Of a stretch of 64,000 nt of DNA, positions 22,635-33,850 are shown piece by piece. The translations under genes were made by a program, and so were the position numbers. This stretch comes from Avena insularis (Eukaryota; Streptophyta; Magnoliopsida; Poales; Poaceae). The stretch is taken from the NCBI GenBank assembly GCA_023614405.1, contig CM042685.1:184980257-185044256 (forward strand), read 5' to 3'. The notes beneath the pieces are model-generated. The model ran no database searches. It worked only from the letters and a program-made list of their open reading frames with translations, and was not told the DNA's origin. Positions within the stretch are counted from its first letter, which is position 1; the number at the start of each line of letters is the position of its first letter.

Positions 22635-23144
22635 CTAGCTAACTGCTGCACCATTCAAAATAAATACGTATCCAGATTGTGATTTAGAATCATCCGGATC
22701 GGTGTTCCAACTAGCATCGGTGTAACCATTAACAACGAGTTGTTCATCACCTCCATAAGAAAGAACCATATCCTTAGTTCTTCTCAAGTACTTAAGGATG
22801 TTTTTGACCGCTGTCCAATGATCCACTCCTGGATCACTTTGATATCTGCTAGTTAAACTAACATCATATGCAATGTCGGGTCTAGTACATAGCATGGCAT
22901 ACATTAGAGATCCTATGGCTGAGGCATAGGGAGTCTTACTCATCCTTTCTCTATCTTCTGCTGATGTCGGACTTTGAGTTTTACTCAAGGTCGTATTGGG
23001 CAACATGGGCAAGAACCCATTCTTGCTATCTTCCATTCCAAACCTCTTTAGAACTTTGTCCAAATATGTATTTTGTGACAATGATATTTGGCGTTTCGAT
23101 CTATCTCTATAAATCTTTATGCCTAATATAAGCTGCTTCGCCAA
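22635..23144 (-). pseudogene. Angela copy 3 reverse transcriptase C-terminus and RNase H start
   Basis: A 169-codon open segment. It contains the LILGIKIYRDRSKR and SLSQNTYLDKVLKRF segments of the Copia reverse transcriptase thumb, GSLMYAMLCTRPDIAYDV in the connection region, and the first RNase H motif as GYTDASWNTD near residue 140. Frame breaks separate it from the N-terminal reverse transcriptase piece and from the rest of RNase H. Confidence 0.87.
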
Positions 23145-23249
23145 GATCTTTCATTGAAAAACTATTATTCAAATATTCCTTGACACTATTAAGAAGGACT
23201 ACATCATTCCCAATCAACAATATGTCATCTACATATAGAATTAAGAATG

Positions 23250-23978
23250 CTATGAGCTCCCACTCACTTTCTTGTAAATACAAGCTTCTCCATAAGTTTG
23301 TATAAAACCAAAACTTTTGATCACCTTATCAAAACGTTGATTCCAACTTCGGGATGCTTGCTTCAATCCATAGATGGACCGTTGAAGTTTGCATACCTTG
23401 ATAGCATCTTTAGGATCGACAAAACCTTTGGGTTGCATCATATACAACTCTTCATCAATGTCTCCATTGAGAAATGCTGTTTTGACATCCATCTGCCATA
23501 TCTCATAATCATAATATGCAGCGATTGCTAACATAATCCTCATAGACTTTAGCTTCGCTACTGGTGAGAAAGTCTCATCGTAGTCAACTCCTTGAATTTG
23601 TCGAAACCCCTTTGCGACAAGTCGAGCTTTATAGACGGTAACATTACCATCAGCATCTGTTTTCTTCTTGAAAATCCATTTGTTCTCGACAGCCTTCCGG
23701 CCATCTGGTAAGTCCACCAAAGTCCATACTTGGTTTTCGTACATGGATCCAATCTCGGATTTCATGGCTTCTTGCCATTTATTGGAATCTGGGCTCATCA
23801 TCGCTTCCTCATATGTCTCAGGGTCATCGGTGTTGTCCACCAACATGACACTCATAACGGGATCATACCAATCTAGAGTGGTACGAGTTCTCGTTGACCT
23901 GCGAGGCTCTGTAGCATCTTCAACCGAAGTTTCATGATCATCATCATTAGCTTCCTCTCTAACTGGTGCAGGCACCAC
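23250..23978 (-). pseudogene. Angela copy 3 reverse transcriptase, N-terminal part
   Basis: A 242-codon open segment with W-x-[42 protein letters not shown], the catalytic-site motif MDVKTAFLNG (third residue V, first catalytic Asp) and KLQRSIYGLKQASRSWN. It stops after KKVSGSS; the catalytic YVDD segment continues in another frame at about 23220-23245. It would synthesise cDNA from the element RNA if whole. The frame break before YVDD makes this copy inactive. Confidence 0.9.
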
Positions 23979-24315
23979 AGGAACTTCTTCCGGTCTTTAC
24001 TCATAATTCGAGAGAAGGTTCGACAACCTCGTCGAGTTCTACTTTCCTTCCAGTCACTTCTTCAGAGAAATTCCTTCTCTAGAAAGGATCCATTCTTAAC
24101 AGAAGATTTTGCCTTCGGATCTATGATAGAAGGTATACCCAATAGTTTCCTTCGGGTATCCTATGAAGACGCATTTTTCCGCTTTGGGTTCAAGCTTGTC
24201 CGGTTGTAACTTCTTTACATAGGCTTCGCATCCCCAAACTTTAAGGAACGACAATCTAGGTTTCTTCCCAAACCATAATTCATACGGTGTCGTTTCAACG
24301 GATTTAGATGGTGCC
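23979..24315 (-). pseudogene. Angela copy 3 integrase C-terminal linker, frame broken
   Basis: This stretch connects the integrase core with reverse transcriptase. Pieces such as NYGLGRNLDCRSLK-like and FVGYPKETIGYTF-like peptides can be read only by changing frame. No continuous frame exists. It is part of the same decayed polyprotein. Confidence 0.6.
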
Positions 24316-25755
24316 CTATTTAAAGTGAATGCGGCTGTTTCTAATGCATAAACCCAAAAATGATAGCGGTAAATCTGTAAGTGACATCATAGAACGAACC
24401 ATATCTAAGAGAGTTCGATTACGACGTTCGGACACACCATTACGCTGTGGTGTTCCCGGCGGTGTCAATTGTGAAAGTATTCCGCATTTCTTCAAATGCT
24501 CGCCAAACTCGTAACTTAGATATTCACCTCCACGATCAGAACGTAGAAATTTAATCTTCTTGTTACGTTGATTCTCTACCTCACTTTGAAATTCCTTGAA
24601 CTTCTCGAAAGTTTCGGACTTATGTTTCATGAAATAGATATACCCATATCTACTCAAGTCATCCGTGAAGGTAAGAACATAACGATAACCACCGCGCGAT
24701 GCTACACTCATTGGACCACACACATCGGTATGTATGATTTCCAATAAGTCCGTAGCTCGCTCCATCATACCAGAAAATGGAGTCTTAGTCATTTTACCCA
24801 TCAGACATGCTTCGCATCTTTCAAGTGATTCGAAATCAAGTGATTCAAGAAGTCCATCGGAATGGAGTTTCTTCATACGCTTCACTCCAATGTGACCAAG
24901 GCACGATTGCCACATATAGGTCAAGTTATCGCTCGATTTCAAATGTTTAGCCTCAATGTTATTAATATGTGTATTTCCACTATCGAGATTCAATAAGAAT
25001 AGACCATCTATCAAAGGTGCATGTGCATAAAACATATTACTCATATAAATCGAACAACCATTATTCTCGGACTTAAACAAGTAACCGTCTCGCAATAAAC
25101 AAGATCCCGATATAATGTTCATGCTTAACGCAGGCACCAAATAACAATTATTTAAGTATAAAACTAATCCCGATGGTAGATGAAGGGGTAGCGTGCCGAC
25201 CGCGATCACATCAACCTTTGATCCGTTTCCAACGCGCATCGTCACCTCGTTCTTCGCTAGCACCTGTTTCGAGTTACAAATATGAGCAACCGAACCAGTA
25301 TCAAATACCCAGGCACTACTACGAGTACTAGTGAGATACACATCAATAACATGTATATCGGATATACCTTTCTTCTTGATGTTGCCGTTCTTCAAATCCG
25401 CCAAGTACTTTGGGCAATTCCGCTTCCAGTGACCTTCTCCCTTGCGATAAAGCACTCGATTATCAGGCTTAGGTCCAGCCTTGGTCTTCTTCGTCGTGGT
25501 AACTTTCTTACCACCCTTCTTGAAGTGTCCCTTCTGCTTAGACTTGCCTTTCTTGAATTTGGTGGTCTTATTGACCAACAACACTTGGTGCTCTTTCTTG
25601 ATCTCCACTTCTGCAGATTTCAACATGGCAAAGAGTTCTGGCAACGTCTTGTTCATGTTTTGCATGTTGTAGTTCATCACAAAGTTCTTGTAACTTGGTG
25701 GTAGTGATTGGAGGACGCGGTAAATCCCCAAAGCATTAGGAATCACTATACCCAA
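24316..25755 (-). pseudogene. Angela copy 3 gag C-terminus, protease and integrase core
   Basis: A 479-codon open segment. The gag C-terminus has a basic region (residues 66-93) and a zinc knuckle around 101-114, LYRKGEGHWKRNC, in which the first two cysteines of the CX2CX4HX4C motif are lost. The protease active site is DTGS at 152-155. The gag-pre-integrase zinc region (281-319) has lost its first histidine (MWQSCLGHIG) but keeps CEAC. The integrase core shows the D-D-E triad at D344 (HTDVCG), D407 (SDRGG) and E443 (NGVSERR). These substitutions, plus frame breaks upstream and downstream, indicate a dead polyprotein. Confidence 0.9.
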
Positions 25756-26180
25756 GCTTTGAAGTTTGTTTTATGCCCATACATCTTAAGCACATGCTCA
25801 CCGACAGCTGCCCTCTTCCATCTTGCAGTTAAAGAACTTTTCAGAAGCCTCATAGCTTTCAATTGTCGCATGAGTCTCAAAAATCAATTTGAGATCCTCG
25901 ACAATATCATATGGGTCTGATTCTCAAACCTTTTCTGAAGCTCCGATTCTAAACCATACAAGATAGCACACTGAGCGTAGATCTTGAGTCTTAGAGTGAG
26001 GTAAACATTCTTTACTTCATCGGCATCAGCGGTGTGGGTCACCAATGTGCATCCGGCACATAGGTCAAATTACCGGTGAGGAGAATCCTCAAATTGCGGA
26101 ACCAATCCATGAGTTGCTTCCATTGTTTTCAACTTTTCTTTCTCTAGGAACGCATTAAAATTGATGGTAGGGGCTGCCAT
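25756..26180 (-). pseudogene. Angela copy 3 gag, N-terminal part (frame broken)
   Basis: The start codon at 26180 gives MAAPTINFN. The frame is lost within about 40 codons through small indels relative to copy 1. Further gag peptides (DLKLIFETHATIES-like, around 25880) appear in other frames. The gag would be the capsid protein; this stretch cannot encode one. Confidence 0.75.
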
Positions 26181-27348
26181 TGATCTACAACATATTTGCA
26201 ATAGTTTAGACTAAGTTTATGACAAATTGAGTTCAAATTAATAATAAAATTAATCTAGGTGAACTCCCACTCAAAACAATATCCCTCACATTGTTTTAGT
26301 GATCACACGAACCAAATCCACCACATCAACACCGATCATCACGAGAGTTGATATAGTTTCAATGGCGAACAATCGACATGTTCATCATATCTACTATATG
26401 ATTCATGCTTTACCTTTCGGTGATCCGTGTTCCGAGACCATGTCTGTACATGCTAGGCTCGTCAAGATCAAACCTTAGTTTCCGCATGAGCAAATCTGGC
26501 TTGCTCACGTTGTATGCACTTGCAGAATCTAACACACCCGATCATCACGTGGTGCTTCGAAACAACAAGCTTTAGCGGTGCTAACTAAGGGTGAACACTT
26601 TATGACTTGAAATTCATGTGCATGAGGGATCATCTTATAATGCTACCGTCGTCTACTAAGCAATACAAGATGCATAAAGGATTAACATCACATGCAATTC
26701 ATAATATGTGATATGATATGGCCTTTCTTCTTTGTGCTTCCGATCTCCATCTTCAAGCACGAACATGATCTCCATCATCACCGGCATTGCATCAAGGTCA
26801 ATGATGCTTCTTCATGGTTGTCGTCCACCGGCTTCAACTATTACAACTACTTTGAATAGACACGCGGGTCTTAACATAAATTAAAGACAACCATATGGCT
26901 CCTGCCGGTTGCCAACTTACAATAAGGAACATTGCATACATCAAATATAATCACAATCATGGCCATATCACATCACTGCACACCCCTGCAAAACAAAGTT
27001 AGACGCCTCTACTTTCTTTGCAAGTTTTACGTGGTTTGGGGATTTCAATAAGTGTCGTTCTAACTTACGAACATGAACCACAACATTGATACTAGTATTG
27101 TTAATCACCCGTTGTAAATTGGATCTTAACTATGCTAGGAGAAACAGGCACCCACAAAGCCACTTATGCAATATAAGTTGCATGTCAAGCGTGGAGCAAG
27201 TCTCATGAACGATGTCATGTAAGGTTAGCACAGGCGCTTCATCCCAACATCCCAAGATGCAAAGTGCACAAGAAGCAATCGACAATAAAGCATCAACGCC
27301 CACAATGACCATTGTGTTCTACTCGTCAACAGATCTACATATAGACAC
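26181..27348 (-). other. 5' leader of Angela copy 3
   Basis: About 1.2 kb between the primer site and the gag start, without a significant reading frame. It is near-identical to 297-1469 of copy 1. Long leaders of this kind, which carry dimerisation and packaging signals, are usual for BARE1/Angela elements. Confidence 0.7.
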
Positions 27349-27360
27349 GGCTCGATACCC
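27349..27360 (-). other. Degraded primer binding site of Angela copy 3
   Basis: The minus strand reads GGGTATCGAGCC in place of TGGTATCAGAGCC seen in copy 1, and the LTR end is CCCTACG instead of CCCTACA. Confidence 0.7.
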
Positions 27361-29275
27361 CGTAGGGTTTAGTAGCATGGAAAACAAAAATTTCTACCGC
27401 ATACAAACAAACAAGCCAAGATCTATCTACTAGATTGTAGCAACGAGTCGATAGAATAACTCACCCTCGAAGATTCCAAAGTGTTTAACGAGAGCGGATT
27501 CTCGTGGGTGATGTAGTCGTACTCTTCCCGATCTCAAGATCGCGTAGACGATCCTTCCGGCGCTGCGTTCCGGCAGCGCTCCCTTGATCGGTCCACGTTA
27601 AATTTTCGGCGAAGACCTTCCTCTCCTTGTTCCAGCGGGCGGAGGTTGTAGCACTCTCCTCGTGATTCCGGCAACTGTGGCGTGAAGTAGAGGGAGATCT
27701 CGTGAGCTTCGCCTTAAGCCGGAGCGAGTATGGTGGAGTATGAGAGAGTCCCTCGACGATCTAGGGTTTAGACACGCCGAGGAGGGGCAAGCCGGCGGCT
27801 AGGGTTTAGCTAGGCGGTGGCGGCGGTTTGCCCTAGGGCCGGCGGCGGCTATGGAGGCGGTGGCGGCTTGGGGCTAGGGTTTGGAGGAGAGGATCTTGTC
27901 TATCTCTAGGAGGGAGCCCTGCCCCTCCTTATATAGGTGGAGAGGCCGGCCGGCCAAGGGGAGGGAGGGGAGTCCCTCCCCAACTCGGCTTGGTGGTGCG
28001 CCGGCGGTGGGGAGGAGGGACTCCTCCCCAACTCGGTTTCCTCCTCCTTTTCCACTTCCCAAAAATAGCCGTTTGACTTTCAAACTAGCCGTTTGAGTTT
28101 TCAAACTAGGATTTGAATAAACCCTCTATTTTGTTCAGCGATGACACTTAGTACATGATGCAATCATACCATCTTGATATAACACATTCATGTACCCTTC
28201 CCGTCCGGAGTGCCGGACATTCTGGAACCTTCTAGAACATTCCCGATGAAAACACCGGAACCATTCTCCAACTCCGAAACGAGACTTTCCTTATATGAAT
28301 CTTATTCTCCGGACCATTCCGGATCTCCTCGTGATATCCCGAATCCCATTCGAGACTCCGAACAACATTCGGTCTCTTTCTCATCATTCCATAACTACTC
28401 AAACAACGTCGAATCCTTAAGTGTGTCTCCCTACGGTTCGTGAATTATGCGGACATGATCGAGACACTTTCTCCGAACAATAACCAATAGAGGAATCTGG
28501 AAATTCATATGGCTCCCACATATTTCTACGATTACTTTGCAATAGAATGAACCTTACATACGATATCAATTTCTCTTTGTCTCACGATAGTTTACTTATC
28601 CAAGGTTATGATCGTCGGTATCTCTGCATACCTAGTTCAACCTTGTTACTGATAAGTACTCTTTTCTCGTTCCCGTGATATGTGATCCCTTGTGAGCCAG
28701 TCACATGCTTGCAAGCTAATTGGATGATATTCCACCGAGAGGGCCCAGAGTATATCTATCCGTCATATGGATGGACAAATCCCACTCTTGATCCATGTGT
28801 TTCAACCAATACTTTCCGAACACTCAATGCCACCTTTATACCCACCCAGTTACGGTGTGGTGTTTGATGTCATCAAAGCATCCATCTGGTAAAGGTGATA
28901 TGCATGATCTCATGGTCGAAGGAATTTAGATTACTATGTATCAGAAAGCATATAGCAATTGAACTATAAAAATGACTTGATCTTTATGCTACGCTTATCT
29001 ACAGGAGTATGTTCACCATATCATTCTTCTAATGATATGATCTTGTTGTTAATAACATCTCAATGTTCATGATAGGGAAACCACAATCATCTATTAACCA
29101 ACAAGCTAGTATTATATAGAGGCTTTACTAGGGACTCTTATTTTAGTCTACAAATCACACAAGTATTAATGTTTCCTTGTTAATACTATTATAGCATGAA
29201 TGTAAACATTTATCATAAACACAAAGATATAATAATAACTATATTTATTATTGCCTCTAGGGCATATCTCCAACA
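27361..29275 (-). repeat. 5' LTR of Angela copy 3
   Basis: A 1915-bp LTR. The minus strand starts TGTTGGAGATATGCCC at 29275. Its inner end is altered by one base. It is highly similar to the 3' LTR apart from clustered short indels between about 27550 and 27710. Confidence 0.93.
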
Positions 29276-29413
29276 ACTCGCCGGTGAAGGGAGCTCGAGG
29301 GCAGCCCGGTTTCTCCTCTAGGACGCTCAGAAGAGAAAGGGACGGGAGCTACGTGAGAGAATAGTGTGTTTCATTTTTCTTCCTTTTCAACCGAAGCGTC
29401 ACGACTCACAAGT

Positions 29414-29427
29414 GATCGGACCATAGT
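29414..29427. repeat. Target-site duplication, right (retroposon)
   Basis: GATCGGACCATAGT, identical to 19272-19285. It flanks the 5' end of the minus-strand retroposon. Confidence 0.75.
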
Positions 29428-29514
29428 GACTTGAATTCAAATGGTCGCTTATGCAACTGTATGCAGCGAAGCCTACCAGCACATTAAAAGTCCAATCAGG
29501 AAAGAGATGGCCCC

Positions 29515-29670
29515 TGTTAGAGTTGTAATATTGATACGTATATGTGATGGTGTAGTACACCACCATATACGTATCCTCCCTGTATACGCCACGCTAGGGG
29601 ATCTTCCTAGCATATTTAACATGTACCCAACCGGCCCAAGAGGGTCACGGTTGTTCTCCCAAAGTTTACA
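29515..29670 (+). repeat. 5' LTR of the short-LTR Copia element
   Basis: A 156-bp LTR, TGTTAGAG to GTTTACA. It contains a long inverted repeat at 29533-29575. It differs from the 3' LTR only near 29582, 29600 and 29644. Confidence 0.95.
29533..29575. repeat. Hairpin-forming inverted repeat in the Copia LTR
   Basis: Arms GATACGTATATG and CATATACGTATC, with further pairing inside through TGGTGTA and TACACCA, span 43 bp. The 3' LTR has the same structure at 34711-34753. Confidence 0.8.
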
Positions 29671-29682
29671 TGGTATCAGAGG
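29671..29682 (+). other. Primer binding site, tRNA-Met type
   Basis: TGGTATCAGAGG follows the 5' LTR with no spacer. Confidence 0.9.
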
Positions 29683-29939
29683 CCCCTCCTCCTCCACACC
29701 TCTAGCCGCCTTCGCCGCCGGCGCCCTTGCGCCGCGCCACCAGGATCTCCCAGGACCAGGACTTGCAGGACAGGACCAGGATTTGTCGTCGTCGCTCCTC
29801 TTCTCCTTGCGGCTGCCCCTCTACAACCACGATCCCACACCACCAAAACCCTACAAAACCCTAGATCCGATCGTGTTGCTTCTTTGCAGTCCGATCGGCT
29901 CCTTCTGTTTCGTTCTTCTCCACCGCCTGTTCCAGGATC

Positions 29940-31989
29940 ATGACGGCGTCGTCCTCCCACTCCACGCCGGGGTCATCCACCCTTGGTGCCCCACCCGCCA
30001 TGAAGCTTACTCGTGAGAATTTTCGCTATTGGCAGACACAGGCTCTACCTACCCTGCGTGCTGCTCGAGTCATGGGACTCCTAGAGGGGACCGATCGGGC
30101 TCCGCCGGAAAAGATTGAAGCTGAAGATGACAATCATAAAAAGTTCTTTGTTCCAAATCCAAGCTATGATGAGTGGATCATCAAGGATCAACAAGTGGTC
30201 AGTTTTCTTGTCAATTCTCTATCAGAGGATGTTCTTCCACATGTTTTCGGCCTTCACCATGCTGTTGATGTGTGGCGTGCTCTTCATGACATGTATGCCA
30301 CACCAATCCAAGTCTCGGGTGTCTACACTTCGAGGATCCCTTACCAACACAAAAAAGCTCGACATGACTGCGCAACAGTACGATACCAAGATGAAAGGTT
30401 TTGCATCTGAACTTGCTGTTGCTGGGAAGCCTGTTGATGATGATGAGTTGAAGGATTACATCATGAATGGCCTTGATGGCTCGTTCAACAATCTTGTTGC
30501 TGCTATTAATGCTGTTCCCTCCACCTCTCTCAATGATATGTGTGCTCAGCTTCTAGCCTGTGAAAGTCGGGATGCCATGCTACTTGCTACTGGACAGGCG
30601 CTAGGAAATTTTACATCTTCTATTAATGCTGCCTCTCGTCATCCCCCTTATTATTATGGGGGTGCGCCTCCACGCCCACCACCACCACCTACCCAACCTC
30701 CACCATATCAGCCACCACCCTATCAGCCTCCATCCTACACACCACCAACCCATCCATACACACCGCCGCCACAACCCTACAATCCTCCCTATACATATCC
30801 GACCCAAACCCACACACCCCCACCATATATGCCTCCTACATATCCCACACAACCTCAATACTTCATGCCTCCTACCTACTACCCCTACATACCACCACCA
30901 ATGCGCCCTACAAACCCACCATATCGCCCTCCTAACCCTCCACCGCACCCTGCTCCTCCTCGTCCTGACCAGCCACGGCGGTCCAAGGGGGGTCGCAAGA
31001 ATCGTGGCCGCATTGCCACACCATTCCAGGAGGGAGTTTTTTGTCAGATTTGCAAAAAGGAGGGTCATGCTGCCGGCGACTGTTGGTGGCGCTATGGTGA
31101 TGATGATGATGACGATGCTCCCAATGATCATCAAAAAGGTGCCTATGGTGTTGACACTAACTGGTACATGGACACTGGTGCAACAAACCATGTAGCAGGA
31201 CAACTCAACAAACTTCAGATTCATGAAAATTATCAAGGCCGTGATCGTGTTCATGCTGCTAGTAGGCAAGGTATGGAAATTGCTAACATTGGTCATTCTG
31301 TTTTGCACACCCCGCATAGTTCATTGCATCTCAATAATATTATTCATGTTCCTAGTTCATCCATGAATTTACTTTCTGCCCACAAAATTGCCCTAGACAA
31401 TAATGCCTTTATTGAAATTCACCCCTTCTTTTTCTTGATTAAGGATCAGGACACACAGGAAATCCTGTTTAGAGGCCCTTGCTCCGGTGGACTTTACCCC
31501 CTTGTTCCTGTCTCCACTGGTCCATTATCCAAGCGTGCACTTGTCACCATCAAGCCTTCATCCACCACCTGGCATCGTCGTCTAGGGAATCCTTCATCCT
31601 TTACTATTCAGCAAATAATTAGGAAAAATAATCTGGCCCATACTCCAGACACAAACTCTTATGTATGTGACCCCTGTCAACAGGCTAAGAGTCATCAGTT
31701 GCCCTATCTTGTGTCAACTAGTGTATCAACTGTTCCATTGGAACAGGTTTTTTCTGATGTATGGGGACCTGCTCCCTTATCTGTAGGGAAACATGCCTAT
31801 TATATGAGTTTCATTGATGATTATAGCAAGTTTACATGGATTTATTTGCTTAAAAAAAGGTCAGATGTGTATCAAGTGTTTCTTGATTTTCAACAATATG
31901 TTGAACGAAAATTTGATAAGAAAATTATCACAATGCAAACTGACTGGGGAGGCGAATATGAAAACTCCATGGTTTCTTTCAGCGCGTAG
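29940..31989 (+). pseudogene. Copia gag, protease and integrase N-terminal half (frameshifted)
   Basis: The gag starts MTASSSHSTPGSS at 29940 with a UBN2-type capsid region (FRYWQTQALPTLRAARV, WRALHDMYAT). A frameshift near 30310-30330 moves the frame to one that is open to 31989. In it follow the rest of the capsid, a proline-rich stretch (about 30650-30970), an intact zinc knuckle CQICKKEGHAAGDC (about 31042-31083), the protease motif MDTGATNH (about 31168), the gag-pre-integrase region (WHRRLGN, CDPCQQAK) and the first two integrase acidic residues (FSDVWGP, QTDWGGEY). A second break at about 31965 ends it before the third integrase residue. It would make the virus-like particle and insert cDNA if whole. 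Confidence 0.9.
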
Positions 31990-33850
31990 GCATCACTCAT
32001 CATGTCTCCTGTCCTCATGCTCATCACCAAAATGGCTCCGCTGAACGTAAACATCGCCATATTGTTGAAGTTGGACTTGCGCTTCTGGCTAATGCATCTA
32101 TGCCTCTCAAGTTTTGGAATGATGCTTTCATTACTGCCACTTTTCTTATCAATTTGCTTCCCTCCAAGGTCATTGATTTTCTGACACCCACAGAAAATTA
32201 CTTCAAATCAAACCCAACTATGAACCACTACATGTCTTTGGTTGTACTTGTTGGCGCAATCTTCGTCCTTACAACACACATAAACTATCTTTTCGTTCCA
32301 AACAGTGTGTTTTTATTGGCTACAGTCCCTTGCATAAAGGAATTAAATGTCTGGATATCACTACTGGCCGTGTTTATGTTTCTCGTGATGTTGTCTTTGA
32401 TGAAAATGTCTTTCCTTTTTCATCCCTACATCCTAATGCTGGTCGCCGTCTTCGTGAAGAAATCCTTTTGCTTCCTTCTGACCATACTCCTTTGCCTCCT
32501 GATGATAGGGGTGTGCATACTAATGACCAGTTTTTGCAGATTGTTCCTCCTGTTGTCCCTTTGCAGGTTCCTCCTCAAACAGTTCACGAAGAAGCAGTGT
32601 CAAATTCTGAGCAAAATTCTGCAAACAACAGTCCAAACAGTACATGCAATAACAGCACACAAGAGGAAGAAAGGACAAAAGAGACCAGCACTGATCCCGG
32701 AGCTGATCCTTGCCAGCGATCAGCCTTGGATCGCGTGCGCGCGGTGTCTCGTGCCGCGTCGCGGTCGCTGTCGCCAGAGCCGCGCCAATGCGCGCCTGCC
32801 ACGTCTCCCTGTGAGGCCCGCCACTCCCAGGCCAGGTCCCGCTCGTGCGATCCGCACCAACGCCGAGCCGCCACGTCGCCCATGTCGTCGGTCGCCTCGC
32901 CAGCCCAGCATGCATCGCTGTCCCCGGACCCGCCTTTGTCGCCATGCATCCGATCTCCAGCGACGGCGGACACGGAAGCCGATGTGCCGCTGTCCCCTGT
33001 GACAGGTGATGCTTCACCAAATCCAGGTGCAGGATCTTCTGTGGATAATTCTGCTCCCCGTATTCAAACACGACTACAAAGAGGCATTACACAGCCAAAA
33101 ACCCGGACTGATGGGACTGTTCGCTGGTGCCTTTTAGCAGCTACAGGAGAACCCACAAATTTAAAGGATGCCTTAGGAGATACAAATTGGAACAATGCCA
33201 TGCAAGAAGAATACAATGCTCTCATTGCCAACAATACTTGGCATCTTGTGCCCCCAAGCCCCAATAAGAATATTATTGACTGCAAGTGGGTTTACCGTGT
33301 CAAGAAAAATGCTGATGGTTCCATTGACAGGTACAAGGCACGTCTGGTTGCAAAAGGATTTAAGCAACACTATGGTATAGATTATGAGGATACTTTTAGT
33401 CCTGTTGTTAAGGCTGCTACCATCAGACTTGTCTTATCTATAGCAGTCTCTCGAGATTGGAGTCTCAGACAGCTAGATGTTAAGAACGCGTTTCTACATG
33501 GTGTTCTGGAAGAGGATGTTTATATGAAACAACCACCAGGTTTTGTGTCTTCCGCTGCTCCAACACATGTGTGCAAACTTGACAAAGCTCTATATGGTTT
33601 GAAACAGGCTCCTCGTGCTTGGTACTCACGATTAAGCGCCAAGCTTCATACTCTTGGTTTCATACCTTCTAAAGCTGATACATCCTTATTTCTTTTCAAT
33701 AAGTCAGGTATCACTATGTTCCTACTTATTTATGTGGATGATATTGTTGTGACCAGTTCCTCAGATCAGGCTATCTCTGCACTTCTTCATAATCTCAGCT
33801 CTGATTTTGCTCTTAAGGATCTTGGAGAGTTGCATTTTTTTAGGACTTGA
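31990..33850 (+). pseudogene. Copia integrase C-terminus and reverse transcriptase (frameshifted)
   Basis: The integrase catalytic Glu motif (NGSAERKHRHIVE) lies at about 32029-32067 in one frame, and MPLKFWNDAF follows. Another break near 32250-32330 leads into the frame 32330-33850 (506 codons). That frame carries the integrase C-terminal [11 protein letters not shown], a long Ser/Pro/Ala-rich GC-rich linker (32690-33000), then reverse transcriptase with [27 protein letters not shown], the catalytic [10 protein letters not shown] and YVDDIVV near 33734. It ends after [10 protein letters not shown] at a frame break near 33835. The catalytic residues are present; inactivity comes from the frame breaks. 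Confidence 0.9.

Larger units (their letters stand above)
20318..29275 (-). mobile_element. Angela/BARE1-type Copia retrotransposon, copy 3
   Basis: A minus-strand element of 8958 bp with LTRs at 27361-29275 (5') and 20318-22219 (3'). Adjacent 5-mers CCTCG (20313-20317) and ACTCG (29276-29280) are a probable target duplication with one change. The internal region keeps long pieces of the Copia polyprotein in the order gag, protease, integrase, reverse transcriptase, RNase H, but has several frame breaks. It inserted into a polyA retroposon. It is the best-preserved of the three Angela copies and a near-twin of copy 1 where they overlap. Confidence 0.93.
19286..29413 (-). mobile_element. PolyA-tailed retroposon (short or deleted LINE-like element), split by Angela copy 3
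   Basis: Without Angela copy 3 (20318-29275) and its 5-bp duplication, this minus-strand element is about 1165 bp. Its 5' end is at 29413 and its short poly-A tail is the T-run at 19285-19291. It is flanked by a 14-bp direct repeat, typical of LINE-type target-primed insertion. The 3' part includes a LINE-like AGGTATTTCGGGAACGTTCC segment before the tail. A 119-codon minus-strand frame at 19732-20091 is the longest in it and I recognise no domain. It could be a deletion derivative of a LINE, a SINE-like unit or a retroposed transcript. Confidence 0.62.

Noticed and set aside
30601..31317. 238-codon minus-strand frame and 189-codon plus-strand frame over the Copia gag
   Set aside because: Shadows of the proline-rich gag repeat. 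Trp/Arg-rich or His/Pro-rich products come from reading CCN repeats in other frames.
32520..33071. Minus-strand frames (183 and 129 codons) in the short-LTR Copia element
   Set aside because: They lie opposite the GC-rich linker between integrase and reverse transcriptase and have no domain signal; the sense frame explains the openness.
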